Assembly (NCBI GenBank): GCA_002298335.1
Contig: DBNK01000025.1
Location: 7,092 to 71,091, forward strand
Direction of reading: 5' to 3'
Length of the DNA: 64,000 bases
Origin: Thalassolituus sp. UBA674
GTDB lineage: Bacteria > Pseudomonadota > Gammaproteobacteria > Pseudomonadales > Oceanobacteraceae
Shown here one piece after another: positions 53,684-62,124 of this stretch. Within the stretch, counting starts at the first letter, position 1, and each line of letters opens with the position of its first letter. The translations under genes were made by a program, and so were the position numbers. The notes beneath the pieces are model-generated. The model searched no databases. It was given only the letters and a program-made list of their open reading frames with translations, and was not told the DNA's origin.

Positions 53684-53968
53684 ATGACAACCGATTTTCC
53701 TGATTTTAAGAACATGCCCCGCAGTGAGGTGTTGAGCTGGGTAGAAAATGCAGTCAGCTCAGGTGAAGTCAGCCTCGGCGGGGCAATCCGGGTTCTGCGC
53801 CGCCATGTTGCAAAACAGAATCAGGCTGACTTTGCTGGATTGTGTGGTCTTTCCCGTCGTACTTTAATAGCGATTGAGTCGGACGAAGGAAATCCGACTG
53901 TCCAGACCGTTAATCAACTGCTGAAATTGTTTGGGCTACAGCTGGGTCTCGCGCGTTTGTACCAGTAA
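53684..53968 (+). CDS. hipB: HipB-like antitoxin (XRE helix-turn-helix)
   Basis: 94 residues. The helix-turn-helix is NQADFAGLCGLSRRTLIAIESDEGNPT followed by VQTVNQLLKLFGLQLGL, typical of HipB/XRE repressors. GGGAGGATGTGTC lies before the ATG. It presumably represses the hipAB promoter through the three operators upstream and neutralises HipA. The N-terminal ~45 residues are longer than in E. coli HipB. Confidence 0.9.
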   Translation: MTTDFPDFKNMPRSEVLSWVENAVSSGEVSLGGAIRVLRRHVAKQNQADFAGLCGLSRRTLIAIESDEGNPTVQTVNQLLKLFGLQLGLARLYQ

Positions 53969-54077
53969 GAAATGGGACATTAATATGCTGACGATACGCA
54001 GAGCCAGATCTGAGATATTTTTGTCTCACTTAAGGTTCATACGTCAGAGAGAGAAATACTGTGTATAAGGATATAAA

Positions 54078-56996
54078 GTGGTACGAAATATTTTCCGCTG
54101 TTTCTGTGGAGCCGTTCGGCGTCTGAAAGGCAAGCATGTATTTTCATGGCCCAGCCAACCTGGGCTGCTGATAACCCTTCCACGTTGGGGGACTCTGATA
54201 TTGTACGGCTGGCTGGCCGCGTTGGCGGTTTACCCACTCCTGCCTTTGCTTGCTTATATCCGACCCGAACAGTGGCTGCCATTAAGCGGACATCCTGGTC
54301 TGTATAATTTGCTAATGCTGACATACGCACTGGTGGCCGTGATTCTGGTTCTTTATCTGCAATCCACCTTTTTTCTCCGGCTGCCCCGCAAACAGTTTAA
54401 GTGTGGTTACTGCATTGATCTGCTGGGCTGGCTGCGCTATCCGAGTTTGCATGTGAGTGTTGTCAGCGGACTCGGATTTCTTTTTTATCTTGATGGCATC
54501 AACTGGCTGCAAAGCAGTGCCAGCTCTCTGTCTGTTGTGAAAGAGCAGGTCCAGCTGCTGGTCACTCTGATGGCGACGGATACCCACCGTATACCATTGC
54601 TGGATCAATGTGGTCTATGGGTGACCCTGACACTATATGGCCTTATTCAGGTTATCCGGATTGAAATTGAGCAGGCATCAAAATCAGATGCTGAAGAGCA
54701 ACAGACTGAGGTCATTAAGTTAGCATCATGTCCGGATAAAGAGTTTGAAGAATGGCTCTCAACTGAGAAGCCAAACGGAAGGCGTGATTTCTTTGACAGG
54801 GTACCCTACGTTACCCGAATTAAAAACAGAATTGAGCAACCACTAAAGGATGCTCAGAAAGAGAACGATAGTGGTAGAGGTCAAATCATTCTGGGTGAGT
54901 TTGGTTCAGGGAAAACCACCATTATTAAAATGGTGGAAAAGCAGTTATCTGGTGAGTGGATAGTTTCCTATTTTGATTGCTGGCAGCGTTCAGGTAATCC
55001 TGCCGAATTGGCAGCTCAGTTTATGGAGCAGATTATCCACGACGTTGGCCAGCTGATCGAAGCCACCAGTCTAACTCGTTTACCTGATTCCTTTGCACAT
55101 GCTCTTTATGGTTCCAGTCACTGGTTCAGTCTGTTGGATGCGGTTTTCCGTCCTGATACTCCAGAAGAGGTGATTCAGCGGTTAAATAGTTTACTCATAT
55201 CGAACAACCGCAAACTTCTGATCGTGATTGAGAATGTTGACAGAAATAAAGAACGTGATTTGTTTATTGATGTTATTGCAGCAATTCTGGATAAATTGAA
55301 AATAGAAGGAAAAAATCACATTCAGTTTATTTTCAGTGCTTATGATGAGTATCTGAAATCAGAAGATATATATCGGATTGCCAATTATAAAGAGGACGTA
55401 GATACCACGGTTTCACCGGAAGTCTTGCTTCGGTTCATGGCGTTTTGCCTTAAGGAGTCATTCGCCGGTCAGAAAAATGGTAATGCAATCGTTATTCCAT
55501 ATCTGTCTAAAGAATTTTCGATAGCTGGAGAATCATCGAAGGAAATATCCGCTGTTGCAGAAGCCTTTGGGTTTACGCCACATGACGCAGGGAGTCTTAA
55601 ATCGCGGGTGAGTGGACAGCCGGTAGAACATCAGGTATTGGAGGCTTTGGCCGACGTGCTCTCTAATCCGCGCACCTTAAAATTCGTACTCCGGGAAACC
55701 TATCATTTATGGAATTATTTTTTAAAAGGTGAGATTCACCTGTTTGATCTGATCTTGTACATAACGTCTCAACAAGACGGGGCATTGAAAGATCGCTTGA
55801 AAAACTACCCCGAAGACGCGCTGGATGGCAGCCAGGACTCACCTTATTTGAATCCAATGAGAGACAGATTGAAGAAGAAAACAGACTATCAGAGAAATCA
55901 TGAAACCAGTCAGCCTGACTTAATTATCCACTATCAGGATTTATGTGGAAATAAATGTTCAGCGTCCGTTGAATTTCAGACCAAACCCGCTGTTGTCGAT
56001 ATCACACGAGATGGCTCGTGGAATTCATCGACATCAACTGGATCACGAGACATTCTTGCTCATTATATTCTGAATGGCTACTTGGCCCCAGGCCATTCTT
56101 CACGAGAGGCTTTGGTTCAACCTTTTGTAAGCAGCGGTGGCAACGACGACGATAAATATCGAAAATATAGTGTGATATTAAAGCGAAAGTCTATGGGGCT
56201 GGATGATTTCTTCGATCAATTATTTTTAAGAAATTATATAGATTCATGTGGGTTGATGTATGAAAGGCACTCGATCACTATCGTGATGGACTGCTGGATG
56301 AAGAATCTACCCATAGCCTACAGCCTGACCGAGTCGATGACGCTTTATTATTTTCAATCAGAAAGGCAGGCTATTCAGTTTTTGAGTCGGGCGCTTCTGG
56401 TTTTTAATCAAAAGTACGTTCACGGGGAGTTTAATTTTATTATTTCTGACTTAATGTTTATTTGTATTAAATCCACGGATGGCGACACTAAAAAGTTACA
56501 GGCACTTGTTGGCCAGATTAGAACATCATTTATAAAAATATATAAAGCGAGAGAGTACCAGTGGGGGGTTAGAGTGCTCTATAAATTAGTAAAAAATTTA
56601 AATTCGGGTTATTTTAAAGAAGTGGTTGATCCCATTGTCAGCAACCTGATTCGTCCTGATGTTGCTAAAGATTTTGCCAATCAATACCTCGCAAGAAGTG
56701 AAGGTTGTCAGCATCTATCGGATCATTTCTTTTTGCTCGTTGAAATCATTGTTAGTACAAAACAAGACGAGTCTTATTTTTCAGAATCGACCATTCGGCA
56801 GTGTGCGCAAACGTTTATAAAATTTATGGCTCTGGTTTGTGAAAAAGAGATTGATGCATTACGGGTAATTCACACTCGTTTGAAAAGATCGGACAATAAA
56901 TTTGTTCAATTTAAAAATCATTTAATTTCTTATTTAGACCTTGAGGGTTTGACAGAATCTGAGAAGCAGGTTCTTAAAGATTTTGAAAATGCCTGA
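54078..56996 (+). CDS. KAP-family P-loop NTPase with N-terminal membrane helices
   Basis: 972 residues, GTG start behind AAGGATATAAA. Four predicted membrane segments (about 36-62, 74-100, 122-146 and 178-196) precede the NTPase: Walker A ILGEFGSGKTTIIKM (273-280) and a Walker B-like strand KLLIVIENVDRNKERDLF (384-389). The long C-terminal helical half is A+T-rich and not recognised. The membrane-anchored KAP family includes PifA, which excludes phage T7; a phage-response role here is inference. Ends 4 bp from the PIN gene, tail to tail. Confidence 0.85.
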   Translation: MVRNIFRCFCGAVRRLKGKHVFSWPSQPGLLITLPRWGTLILYGWLAALAVYPLLPLLAYIRPEQWLPLSGHPGLYNLLMLTYALVAVILVLYLQSTFFLRLPRKQFKCGYCIDLLGWLRYPSLHVSVVSGLGFLFYLDGINWLQSSASSLSVVKEQVQLLVTLMATDTHRIPLLDQCGLWVTLTLYGLIQVIRIEIEQASKSDAEEQQTEVIKLASCPDKEFEEWLSTEKPNGRRDFFDRVPYVTRIKNRIEQPLKDAQKENDSGRGQIILGEFGSGKTTIIKMVEKQLSGEWIVSYFDCWQRSGNPAELAAQFMEQIIHDVGQLIEATSLTRLPDSFAHALYGSSHWFSLLDAVFRPDTPEEVIQRLNSLLISNNRKLLIVIENVDRNKERDLFIDVIAAILDKLKIEGKNHIQFIFSAYDEYLKSEDIYRIANYKEDVDTTVSPEVLLRFMAFCLKESFAGQKNGNAIVIPYLSKEFSIAGESSKEISAVAEAFGFTPHDAGSLKSRVSGQPVEHQVLEALADVLSNPRTLKFVLRETYHLWNYFLKGEIHLFDLILYITSQQDGALKDRLKNYPEDALDGSQDSPYLNPMRDRLKKKTDYQRNHETSQPDLIIHYQDLCGNKCSASVEFQTKPAVVDITRDGSWNSSTSTGSRDILAHYILNGYLAPGHSSREALVQPFVSSGGNDDDKYRKYSVILKRKSMGLDDFFDQLFLRNYIDSCGLMYERHSITIVMDCWMKNLPIAYSLTESMTLYYFQSERQAIQFLSRALLVFNQKYVHGEFNFIISDLMFICIKSTDGDTKKLQALVGQIRTSFIKIYKAREYQWGVRVLYKLVKNLNSGYFKEVVDPIVSNLIRPDVAKDFANQYLARSEGCQHLSDHFFLLVEIIVSTKQDESYFSESTIRQCAQTFIKFMALVCEKEIDALRVIHTRLKRSDNKFVQFKNHLISYLDLEGLTESEKQVLKDFENA

Positions 56997-57000
56997 TATT

Positions 57001-57570
57001 TCATATTTGATTAACAAAAGGCATCAAATAACCCACCGTTTTTTCCAGTTTTTGACGATGAAGATACTTCAGGTATTCCTCTGGTGTAAGAACAGGTTTC
57101 TGATAGTGATTGCGATCTTCGCGTAAGCAGTCGAGGACTGATTTCTGATTCAGATCCAGAAGATCAAGGATAAAATCATCCGGATGCTGAGCAGCAATGT
57201 TAAAAGGTTTCAGTTGTGAATCGGGAAAATCTTTCAGATTAGCGGTTATGATCAGTTCGGCATTGGCCCGTAATGCAGCGGCCAGTACATGACGATCATC
57301 CGGATCAGGTAGTTGTACACCGTCAATGATAACTTCGTGGCCCGTGATAATCGAATCAGGGATGGCCTGAATCATCAGATCCCTCATTGCGTAAAGTTGT
57401 TCCGGCATCAGATCGGGTCGATTAATCAGAAGATTTCTGATCCATTCATCGTGAATCTGATATGTCCAGCGGGCACGAAATAATCCGCTTTTTCCTAAGT
57501 AAATTAACAGGCTCCGCAGTGGAGCAGGGTAAAGAACATTGGCGTCGTATACGACGGTGAAGTTGGCCAT
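57001..57570 (-). CDS. PIN-domain toxin
   Basis: 189 residues. PIN ribonuclease fold: VVYDANVLYP (Asp9), IHDEWIRNLL (Glu42), LPDPDDRHVLAAAL (Asp91/Asp92) and LIITANLKDFP (Asp114), so the acidic metal site is complete. The C-terminal ~70 residues are an extension. The partner antitoxin lies 22 bp upstream in the same transcription unit. RNA target unknown. Confidence 0.88.
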   Translation of the reverse strand: MANFTVVYDANVLYPAPLRSLLIYLGKSGLFRARWTYQIHDEWIRNLLINRPDLMPEQLYAMRDLMIQAIPDSIITGHEVIIDGVQLPDPDDRHVLAAALRANAELIITANLKDFPDSQLKPFNIAAQHPDDFILDLLDLNQKSVLDCLREDRNHYQKPVLTPEEYLKYLHRQKLEKTVGYLMPFVNQI

Positions 57571-57592
57571 AGCACCTCCCTGTTCTGTAGCA

Positions 57593-58048
57593 TCAGTCCA
57601 TTAATCCAAGATCCTGAGTCATGTCCGCAAGTGCCTGCATGGCCTGCTGGCTTTCCTGCCGTTGCTTTTCTTTATAGGCCATCAGGTCTTTGAAATAGAG
57701 TTTGCGGCGATTGCCGGCCATATGAAAGGGGAGTTTGCCTGCATCAAGAAGAGTACTGATCAGATACGGGCGGGAAACATTGAGGAAATCAGCTGCCTGC
57801 TGAGTGGTCAGTTCCGCATTGACGGGGACAATTGAGACCGCCTGATTCTGTTCCATCATGTGCAGTATATCGGCCAGCATATGAATGGCTTTTACCGGTA
57901 CGGTAATGTCTTTATCGTCATCAATCAGGCGTAACCGGGCGGTGTTACCGCGACCATGACAGGCTGCAAGAATACGGGCGCTGTCTGAAGCCAGCCGGAT
58001 TTCCTCCTGAGTGGAGGGACTGTATATGTGATCTTTGGGTACTGACAT
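57593..58048 (-). CDS. Excisionase-type DNA-binding antitoxin
   Basis: 151 residues. The central winged-helix motif LTTQQAADFLNVSRPYLISTLLDAGKLPFHMAGNRRKLYFKDLMAYK is the excisionase/MerR-like reader (key pieces TTQQAADFLNVSRPYL and GNRRKL), common in antitoxins paired with PIN toxins. The N-terminal ~90 residues probably dimerise and the C-terminal tail likely contacts the toxin. Strong ribosome site (CAGGAGGCATCACC). Confidence 0.88.
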   Translation of the reverse strand: MSVPKDHIYSPSTQEEIRLASDSARILAACHGRGNTARLRLIDDDKDITVPVKAIHMLADILHMMEQNQAVSIVPVNAELTTQQAADFLNVSRPYLISTLLDAGKLPFHMAGNRRKLYFKDLMAYKEKQRQESQQAMQALADMTQDLGLMD

Positions 58049-58072
58049 GGTGATGCCTCCTGTATTGTTTCT

Positions 58073-58109
58073 ACTTTAGTCCGAAAGCAAGATATTCGCA
58101 ATATTCGAA
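58073..58109 (-). promoter_or_regulatory. Promoter and possible operator of the PIN toxin-antitoxin pair
   Basis: -35 TTGCGA (58096-58101), 17-bp spacer, -10 TAAAGT (58073-58078) on the minus strand. A 9-bp direct repeat ATATTCGCA / ATATTCGAA (58092-58109) overlaps the -35, a likely autoregulatory site. Confidence 0.6.
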
Positions 58110-58136
58110 AATCAAGAGTCAGTGAAGCGCTCAGTT

Positions 58137-59534
58137 TCACCAGGGTCTTCCCGGGCTGTGCTGGAGGACTCGTTGGTCGCAGGTACGTACTTCAGCCTGT
58201 GCTGGCAGCTGCACACGCACCAGAAGCCCGCCGTGCTGATGGTTGCTGAGTTTCAGATGACCACCGTAGCTGCGGACGATATCTCCGACCATCGCCAGCC
58301 CCAGGCCGCTGCCATCAATACCTTGTTCATCCAGCCGGATACCGCGCTGCAGTATCTGCGCCTGTCGGGCAGCGGCTATGCCGGGGCCGTTGTCACAGAC
58401 GCTGAGCTGCCAGAATTCCTCTGTTGTTGTGATGTCACAGGCCACGTTATCACCACCGTATTTGCAGGCGTTATCCAGCAGGTTGCCCAGCACTTCCAGC
58501 AGGTCGTCGCGGTCGCAGGGCAGTATGGCGTCCGCCGGATAATCGGCGGTGATCCTGACATCGGGATAGATCTTCTGCAGTACGCTGAGGAGCCCGGGCA
58601 GGTCTTCCGCCGGGCGGAAGTGACGGCCCGGTGCGGCCATGCCGACGATGCGCGCGCGGCGCAGTTCGCGGGCGGTCAGCTCCTGCAGTTGGTTCAGAGC
58701 GGGCAGCAGCGTCTGTTGCTGGGCTTCCGGTAATTCGTCGGCCAGTAACAGCAGGCGTTGCAGTGGTCGTTTCATTTCGTGGGCGAGATTACCGATGGCG
58801 TGGCGGTTACGGGTGGCCCGCTCCTGCAGCAGGTTCAGCAGGCGGTCGGTTTCCTGCGCCAGCGGCTGCAGTTCAGCGGGGATGCTGTCTTCTGTTTCCA
58901 GACGTTCGCGTTCACCGAAGCGCAGGGCTTCGAGCTGTTGCTGTAACGGGCCCAGGCTGAGGAAGGCACGGCGGATCACCTGCCGCTGGATCAGGCCCAG
59001 AGTTGCCAGGGCAAGGATGAGCAGGCCGGTGGCACTGAGGCGGAAAGTCATCAGCTGGTCGTGTAGGGCACTGATGTCTTCGGCCACCCAGACCGTCAGT
59101 GCATCGCCTTCCAGTTCGGTACCTTGAGCAAGGTTCAGCCATTCCTGACCGTTCACTCCGCGGTCGTGCCAATGCCTCTGGCTGCCGCTGCGTACGTCTG
59201 GCGAGGGTGGTGGGTAATCCCAGAGTGAGCGGCTGCTGAGCAGGACCTGCCCGGCCCGGCTTATGGCGTAGTAGTGTCCGGAGTAGACCCGCTCGTAGAG
59301 CCCGGAGTTGAGCGATGCGGGTAATTGCCATACACCACTCTCCGGGTTGCGCTGGAGGGCCGCAATCAGGGTTTCGCTGTCGTGCTGCAGGCGGCTGACC
59401 ACATATTGGGTACTGATCTGACGCACACCCAGATCGGCCAGCCACATCAGTGGCAGGGTGATGGCCAGCAGGGACAGCAGCCATTGCCGCCGCAGGGTCT
59501 GTTGGATGCTGAAGGGCTTCTTTGTTGCGGTCAC
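58137..59534 (-). CDS. Sensor histidine kinase
   Basis: 465 residues. Two membrane helices (about 16-36 and 168-184) flank a ~130-residue periplasmic sensor. Then a HAMP-like linker, phosphoacceptor NLAHEMKRPLQRL (His252), N-box NLLDNACKYGGD, G1 DNGPGI and G2 GSGLGLAMV. Pairs with the response regulator upstream (4-bp overlap). The QseC/PmrB-like class is suggested by architecture; the signal is unknown but the operon links it to periplasmic cytochromes. Confidence 0.92.
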   Translation of the reverse strand: MTATKKPFSIQQTLRRQWLLSLLAITLPLMWLADLGVRQISTQYVVSRLQHDSETLIAALQRNPESGVWQLPASLNSGLYERVYSGHYYAISRAGQVLLSSRSLWDYPPPSPDVRSGSQRHWHDRGVNGQEWLNLAQGTELEGDALTVWVAEDISALHDQLMTFRLSATGLLILALATLGLIQRQVIRRAFLSLGPLQQQLEALRFGERERLETEDSIPAELQPLAQETDRLLNLLQERATRNRHAIGNLAHEMKRPLQRLLLLADELPEAQQQTLLPALNQLQELTARELRRARIVGMAAPGRHFRPAEDLPGLLSVLQKIYPDVRITADYPADAILPCDRDDLLEVLGNLLDNACKYGGDNVACDITTTEEFWQLSVCDNGPGIAAARQAQILQRGIRLDEQGIDGSGLGLAMVGDIVRSYGGHLKLSNHQHGGLLVRVQLPAQAEVRTCDQRVLQHSPGRPW

Positions 59535-60202
59535 CGGGTTTTCTCCGCCTGCAGGCGGTAACCCTGACCGCGCCGGGTTTCGATAAAGTCTTTGCCGAAG
59601 TACTGGCGCAGGTGGTTGATGTAGACCTCGATCACATTGCTGTCGCGCTGGTCGCTGTCTTCGTACAGGTGCCCGGTCAGGCGGGTTTTCGACAACACCT
59701 CTTCAGGGTGCTGCAGCAGGTAGCGTAGCAGGCGGAATTCCACGCCGGTTAACTCAATGTTTCTGCCCTGCGGATTGGTGGCTGTCTGCGTGTCGGTGTT
59801 GAGCGTCACACCGTTCCAGCTCAGGCTGTTGTCTGGTTTTCCGTGCTGACGGCGGCAGACCGCGCTGATGCGGGCCAGCAGCTCCTGTGTGTGGAAAGGT
59901 TTGCCGAGGTAGTCGTCAGCACCGGCCTGCAGGCCATCCACCCGTTCATGCCAGGCATCGCGGGCTGTGAGCACTATCACCGGGATGCGGTTGCCGTTGG
60001 CGCGCCAGTGACGCAGGACCTCAAGCCCGGGGCGCCCGGGCAGGCCAAGATCAAGAATGATCAGGTCGGGCTGGAGTTCGTCACCAAGGAATTCACCGTC
60101 GATGCCATCGTGGGCGGTTTCAACGGCGTAACCGGCCTGTCGCAGTACCGGCGTCAGGGCATCGCACAGGCGCAGGTCGTCTTCGATCAGCAGAATCTTC
60201 AT
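59531..60202 (-). CDS. OmpR-family response regulator
   Basis: 223 residues. Receiver with Asp8/Asp9, phosphoacceptor Asp51 (DLIILDLGLPG), VLTARDA and the KPF Lys. Winged-helix output domain ELTGVEFRLLRYLLQHPEEVLSKTRL and RDSNVIEVYINHLRQYFG. Closest in style to QseB/PmrA. It overlaps the PepSY gene and the kinase gene by 4 bp each. Probably autoregulates through the repeat at 62028. Confidence 0.94.
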   Translation of the reverse strand: MKILLIEDDLRLCDALTPVLRQAGYAVETAHDGIDGEFLGDELQPDLIILDLGLPGRPGLEVLRHWRANGNRIPVIVLTARDAWHERVDGLQAGADDYLGKPFHTQELLARISAVCRRQHGKPDNSLSWNGVTLNTDTQTATNPQGRNIELTGVEFRLLRYLLQHPEEVLSKTRLTGHLYEDSDQRDSNVIEVYINHLRQYFGKDFIETRRGQGYRLQAEKTR

Positions 60203-60498
60203 TCGCAGCTGTGCTCCGGATCATCCAGCCAGTGTCCGTCGCGGGCATTGACGTACTGTTTATGGCGGCGGCCGGAAGAGTCGATCCATTTCAGCTCGTA
60301 AACCAGACAGTCATCTTCCCATTCCAGCTCGGCATCCAGCAGCTGGCCGGGCAGTGGTTGCGCGGCCAGAATCTGTTCCAGCGGCAGAATCTCTCCCTGC
60401 GACACCCACGCCCGGATCTGCTCCGGGGGCGGGTACTCGCTGGCGCTGAGTTCAGTCGTCCCAGCGGCCAGCGCCAGGAATAACCACAGTGTCTTCAT
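60199..60498 (-). CDS. PepSY-domain periplasmic protein
   Basis: 99 residues from ATG 60498 (AAGGACAGTTTG upstream). Signal peptide ending ELSA, then a PepSY fold: PEQIRAWVSQGEILPLEQIL and DAELEWEDDCLVYELKWIDSSGRRHKQYVNARDG (pieces). Small PepSY proteins often accompany QseBC-like two-component systems and may modulate the sensor. Overlaps the cytochrome gene upstream by 47 bp; that overlap is large but the ribosome site supports it. Confidence 0.82.
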   Translation of the reverse strand: MKTLWLFLALAAGTTELSASEYPPPEQIRAWVSQGEILPLEQILAAQPLPGQLLDAELEWEDDCLVYELKWIDSSGRRHKQYVNARDGHWLDDPEHSCE

Positions 60499-61060
60499 CA
60501 AACTGTCCTTCTGCGGCCCGCTGATGGCAGGCATCACACTGGCTGAAAGAGCCAACCTCCGGGTTATCCTGCACCAGACGGCGCGGGACTTCATCATGTT
60601 TGCGCTGAAACCAGGGCAACTCTGTGATCCGGGTGGGGGTTTCACCGTAACTGACGCTGCGCAGATAGCGGCTGTGCTGGCTGGCGCTGTGGGCACTGAG
60701 ATAAGCCAGAATCTCAGCTCTGGAAGCATCATCCAGCGAGGCGTCGTCGCCGTAGTGATCGTCCAGCGTATTCATGATCTGCAGCCAGCTGTAGGACGGC
60801 AGAAACTTTGCCGGGTAGGCGACATGGCAGCTGCCACATTCCTGCTTATACAGGCTGGCGTCGGCATTGCTGGTCCCGGGTGAGGGAATGGGTTCTCTGG
60901 CATACCCACTGCCTCGGTATTCATAGCGGTCGTCGTCATCATCTTCATCCGCCCACGACTGATTACTGGCCGTGGTCAGGCCATACAGGCCCAGTGTCAG
61001 GGCACCACCCAGCAGCAGGCTGCCTGCACTGAAACGCATAAATGTCAGAATGGCTTTCAT
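60452..61060 (-). CDS. Diheme c-type cytochrome
   Basis: 202 residues. Signal peptide (about 1-36), an acidic DEDDDDD stretch, then haem-binding CGSCH (75-79) and CDACH (175-179). Matches the DHC family partnered with cytochrome b and DUF1924-type c proteins in electron-transfer operons. Periplasmic electron carrier; donor and acceptor unknown. Confidence 0.9.
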   Translation of the reverse strand: MKAILTFMRFSAGSLLLGGALTLGLYGLTTASNQSWADEDDDDDRYEYRGSGYAREPIPSPGTSNADASLYKQECGSCHVAYPAKFLPSYSWLQIMNTLDDHYGDDASLDDASRAEILAYLSAHSASQHSRYLRSVSYGETPTRITELPWFQRKHDEVPRRLVQDNPEVGSFSQCDACHQRAAEGQFDEDTVVIPGAGRWDD

Positions 61061-61069
61061 CAGGGTCTC

Positions 61070-61402
61070 CTATTGTTGTTTCAGCCAGGTGAGTACGTCG
61101 TCTTTTTCCTGACGGGTGCATTCACGCGCCAGCGTCCAGCGGCAATTGCGCAGCAGCCATTTCTCCACCTTGGTGGCATCGGTGTAGCGTTGCGGATTCA
61201 CGCTTGGGGCCATGGGGGCGATGGTTTTGCCGGTTTTCTGGTGGTTGCCTTCGTCCCGGGGTGACTGACCATGGCAGCTGGTGCAGCTGCGGCTATCGAA
61301 GTCCCGGTACCACAGGGCTTTCCCTGCCTCCGGATCCGGCGCTGCCATGGCGGTCTGAGTCAGAATGAGCAGGGTTGCGGGGATGGTCAGCAGGTTCTTC
61401 AT
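61070..61402 (-). CDS. Monohaem c-type cytochrome (DUF1924 type)
   Basis: 110 residues. Signal peptide ending TAMA, one haem site CTSCHG (Cys40, Cys43, His44), GKTIAPMAPSVNPQRYTD and a C-terminal NCRWTLARECTRQEKDDVLTWLK pair of cysteines that may form a disulfide. Resembles the DUF1924/SHP-like oxygen-binding cytochromes. Overlaps the cytochrome b gene by 4 bp. Confidence 0.87.
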   Translation of the reverse strand: MKNLLTIPATLLILTQTAMAAPDPEAGKALWYRDFDSRSCTSCHGQSPRDEGNHQKTGKTIAPMAPSVNPQRYTDATKVEKWLLRNCRWTLARECTRQEKDDVLTWLKQQ

Positions 61403-61983
61403 GAGGTTTTCTCCTCATCCACCTGCATATCAGCAGCTTTGCGCCCGGTAATCATGGCCCGGATCAGATTTTCGCGATGCAGCAGGCTGCTGATCAGAAC
61501 CCCTGCGACATGCAGGCCGACCAGCGCCAGGGTCAGATTGGCGAAGAACTCATGGACTTCCTCCAGATCGTGTTCGCCGAACGAGGCCAGCCAGGTGCGG
61601 GCCAGAGGACCCGCATGCTCATCAGCACCATACAGGGCCATGCCGAACAGGGTGGTTCCGGCCAGTGAGATCAGCAGAGCGATGATCATGGCGCCACCGG
61701 CCGGGTTGTGACCGATGTAGCGCGCCGCCCGGCCTGCTGGCAGTGCAATCAGGTAACGGAAGACATTGGCGGGCGAATAAACGAAGTCGCTGAAGCGGGC
61801 ATGGCGGGTACCGATCAGGCCCCAGATGATGCGGAAGGTAACCAGCCCGGCGACGGTATAACCGGCCCAGACATGCAGGCTTTCAAAGTCATCTTCAGAC
61901 AGGTAGGCGGTAAAGAAAAACAGGACCAGCGACCAGTGAAAGATTCTCACCAGCGGGTCCCAGACGCGCAGGGTTTGAGTCAT
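61399..61983 (-). CDS. Cytochrome b561-like membrane protein
   Basis: 194 residues, four membrane helices with haem-ligand histidines (RIFHWSLVLFF, ESLHVWAGYTV, EEVHEFFANL, VGLHVAGVLI), the Ni-hydrogenase/cytochrome b561 group. First gene of the operon b - c - diheme c - PepSY - regulator - kinase. Presumably passes electrons from the quinone pool to the periplasmic c cytochromes. Confidence 0.9.
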   Translation of the reverse strand: MTQTLRVWDPLVRIFHWSLVLFFFTAYLSEDDFESLHVWAGYTVAGLVTFRIIWGLIGTRHARFSDFVYSPANVFRYLIALPAGRAARYIGHNPAGGAMIIALLISLAGTTLFGMALYGADEHAGPLARTWLASFGEHDLEEVHEFFANLTLALVGLHVAGVLISSLLHRENLIRAMITGRKAADMQVDEEKTS

Positions 61984-62010
61984 GGGTATTCTCCTCTGTG
62001 AACGGAGAGA

Positions 62011-62044
62011 AGAATACGGTCGGGTAGCTTAACTCAGGCTTAAT
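62011..62044 (-). promoter_or_regulatory. Cytochrome/two-component operon promoter with response-regulator box
   Basis: On the plus strand CTTAAC-TCAGG-CTTAAT (62028-62044), i.e. two TTAAG hexamers 5 bp apart when read on the minus strand, matching the PmrA/QseB box pattern. It lies 11 bp upstream of a TATTCT -10 (62011-62016), the spacing of activator-dependent promoters. Predicted site for the operon's own regulator. Confidence 0.65.
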
Positions 62045-62060
62045 GCCGGCGGATAACGAC

Positions 62061-62084
62061 AAAGCCCGCCGGGTGGCGGGCTTT
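62061..62084 (-). terminator. Hairpin terminator of the Cys-rich lipoprotein gene
   Basis: AAAGCCCGCC / GGGT / GGCGGGCTTT, a 10-bp perfect stem; only a short T run follows on either strand. Confidence 0.7.
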
Positions 62085-62124
62085 GATGGTCGGAGCATGT
62101 TGCAACACGCTCAGTGACGACGGC

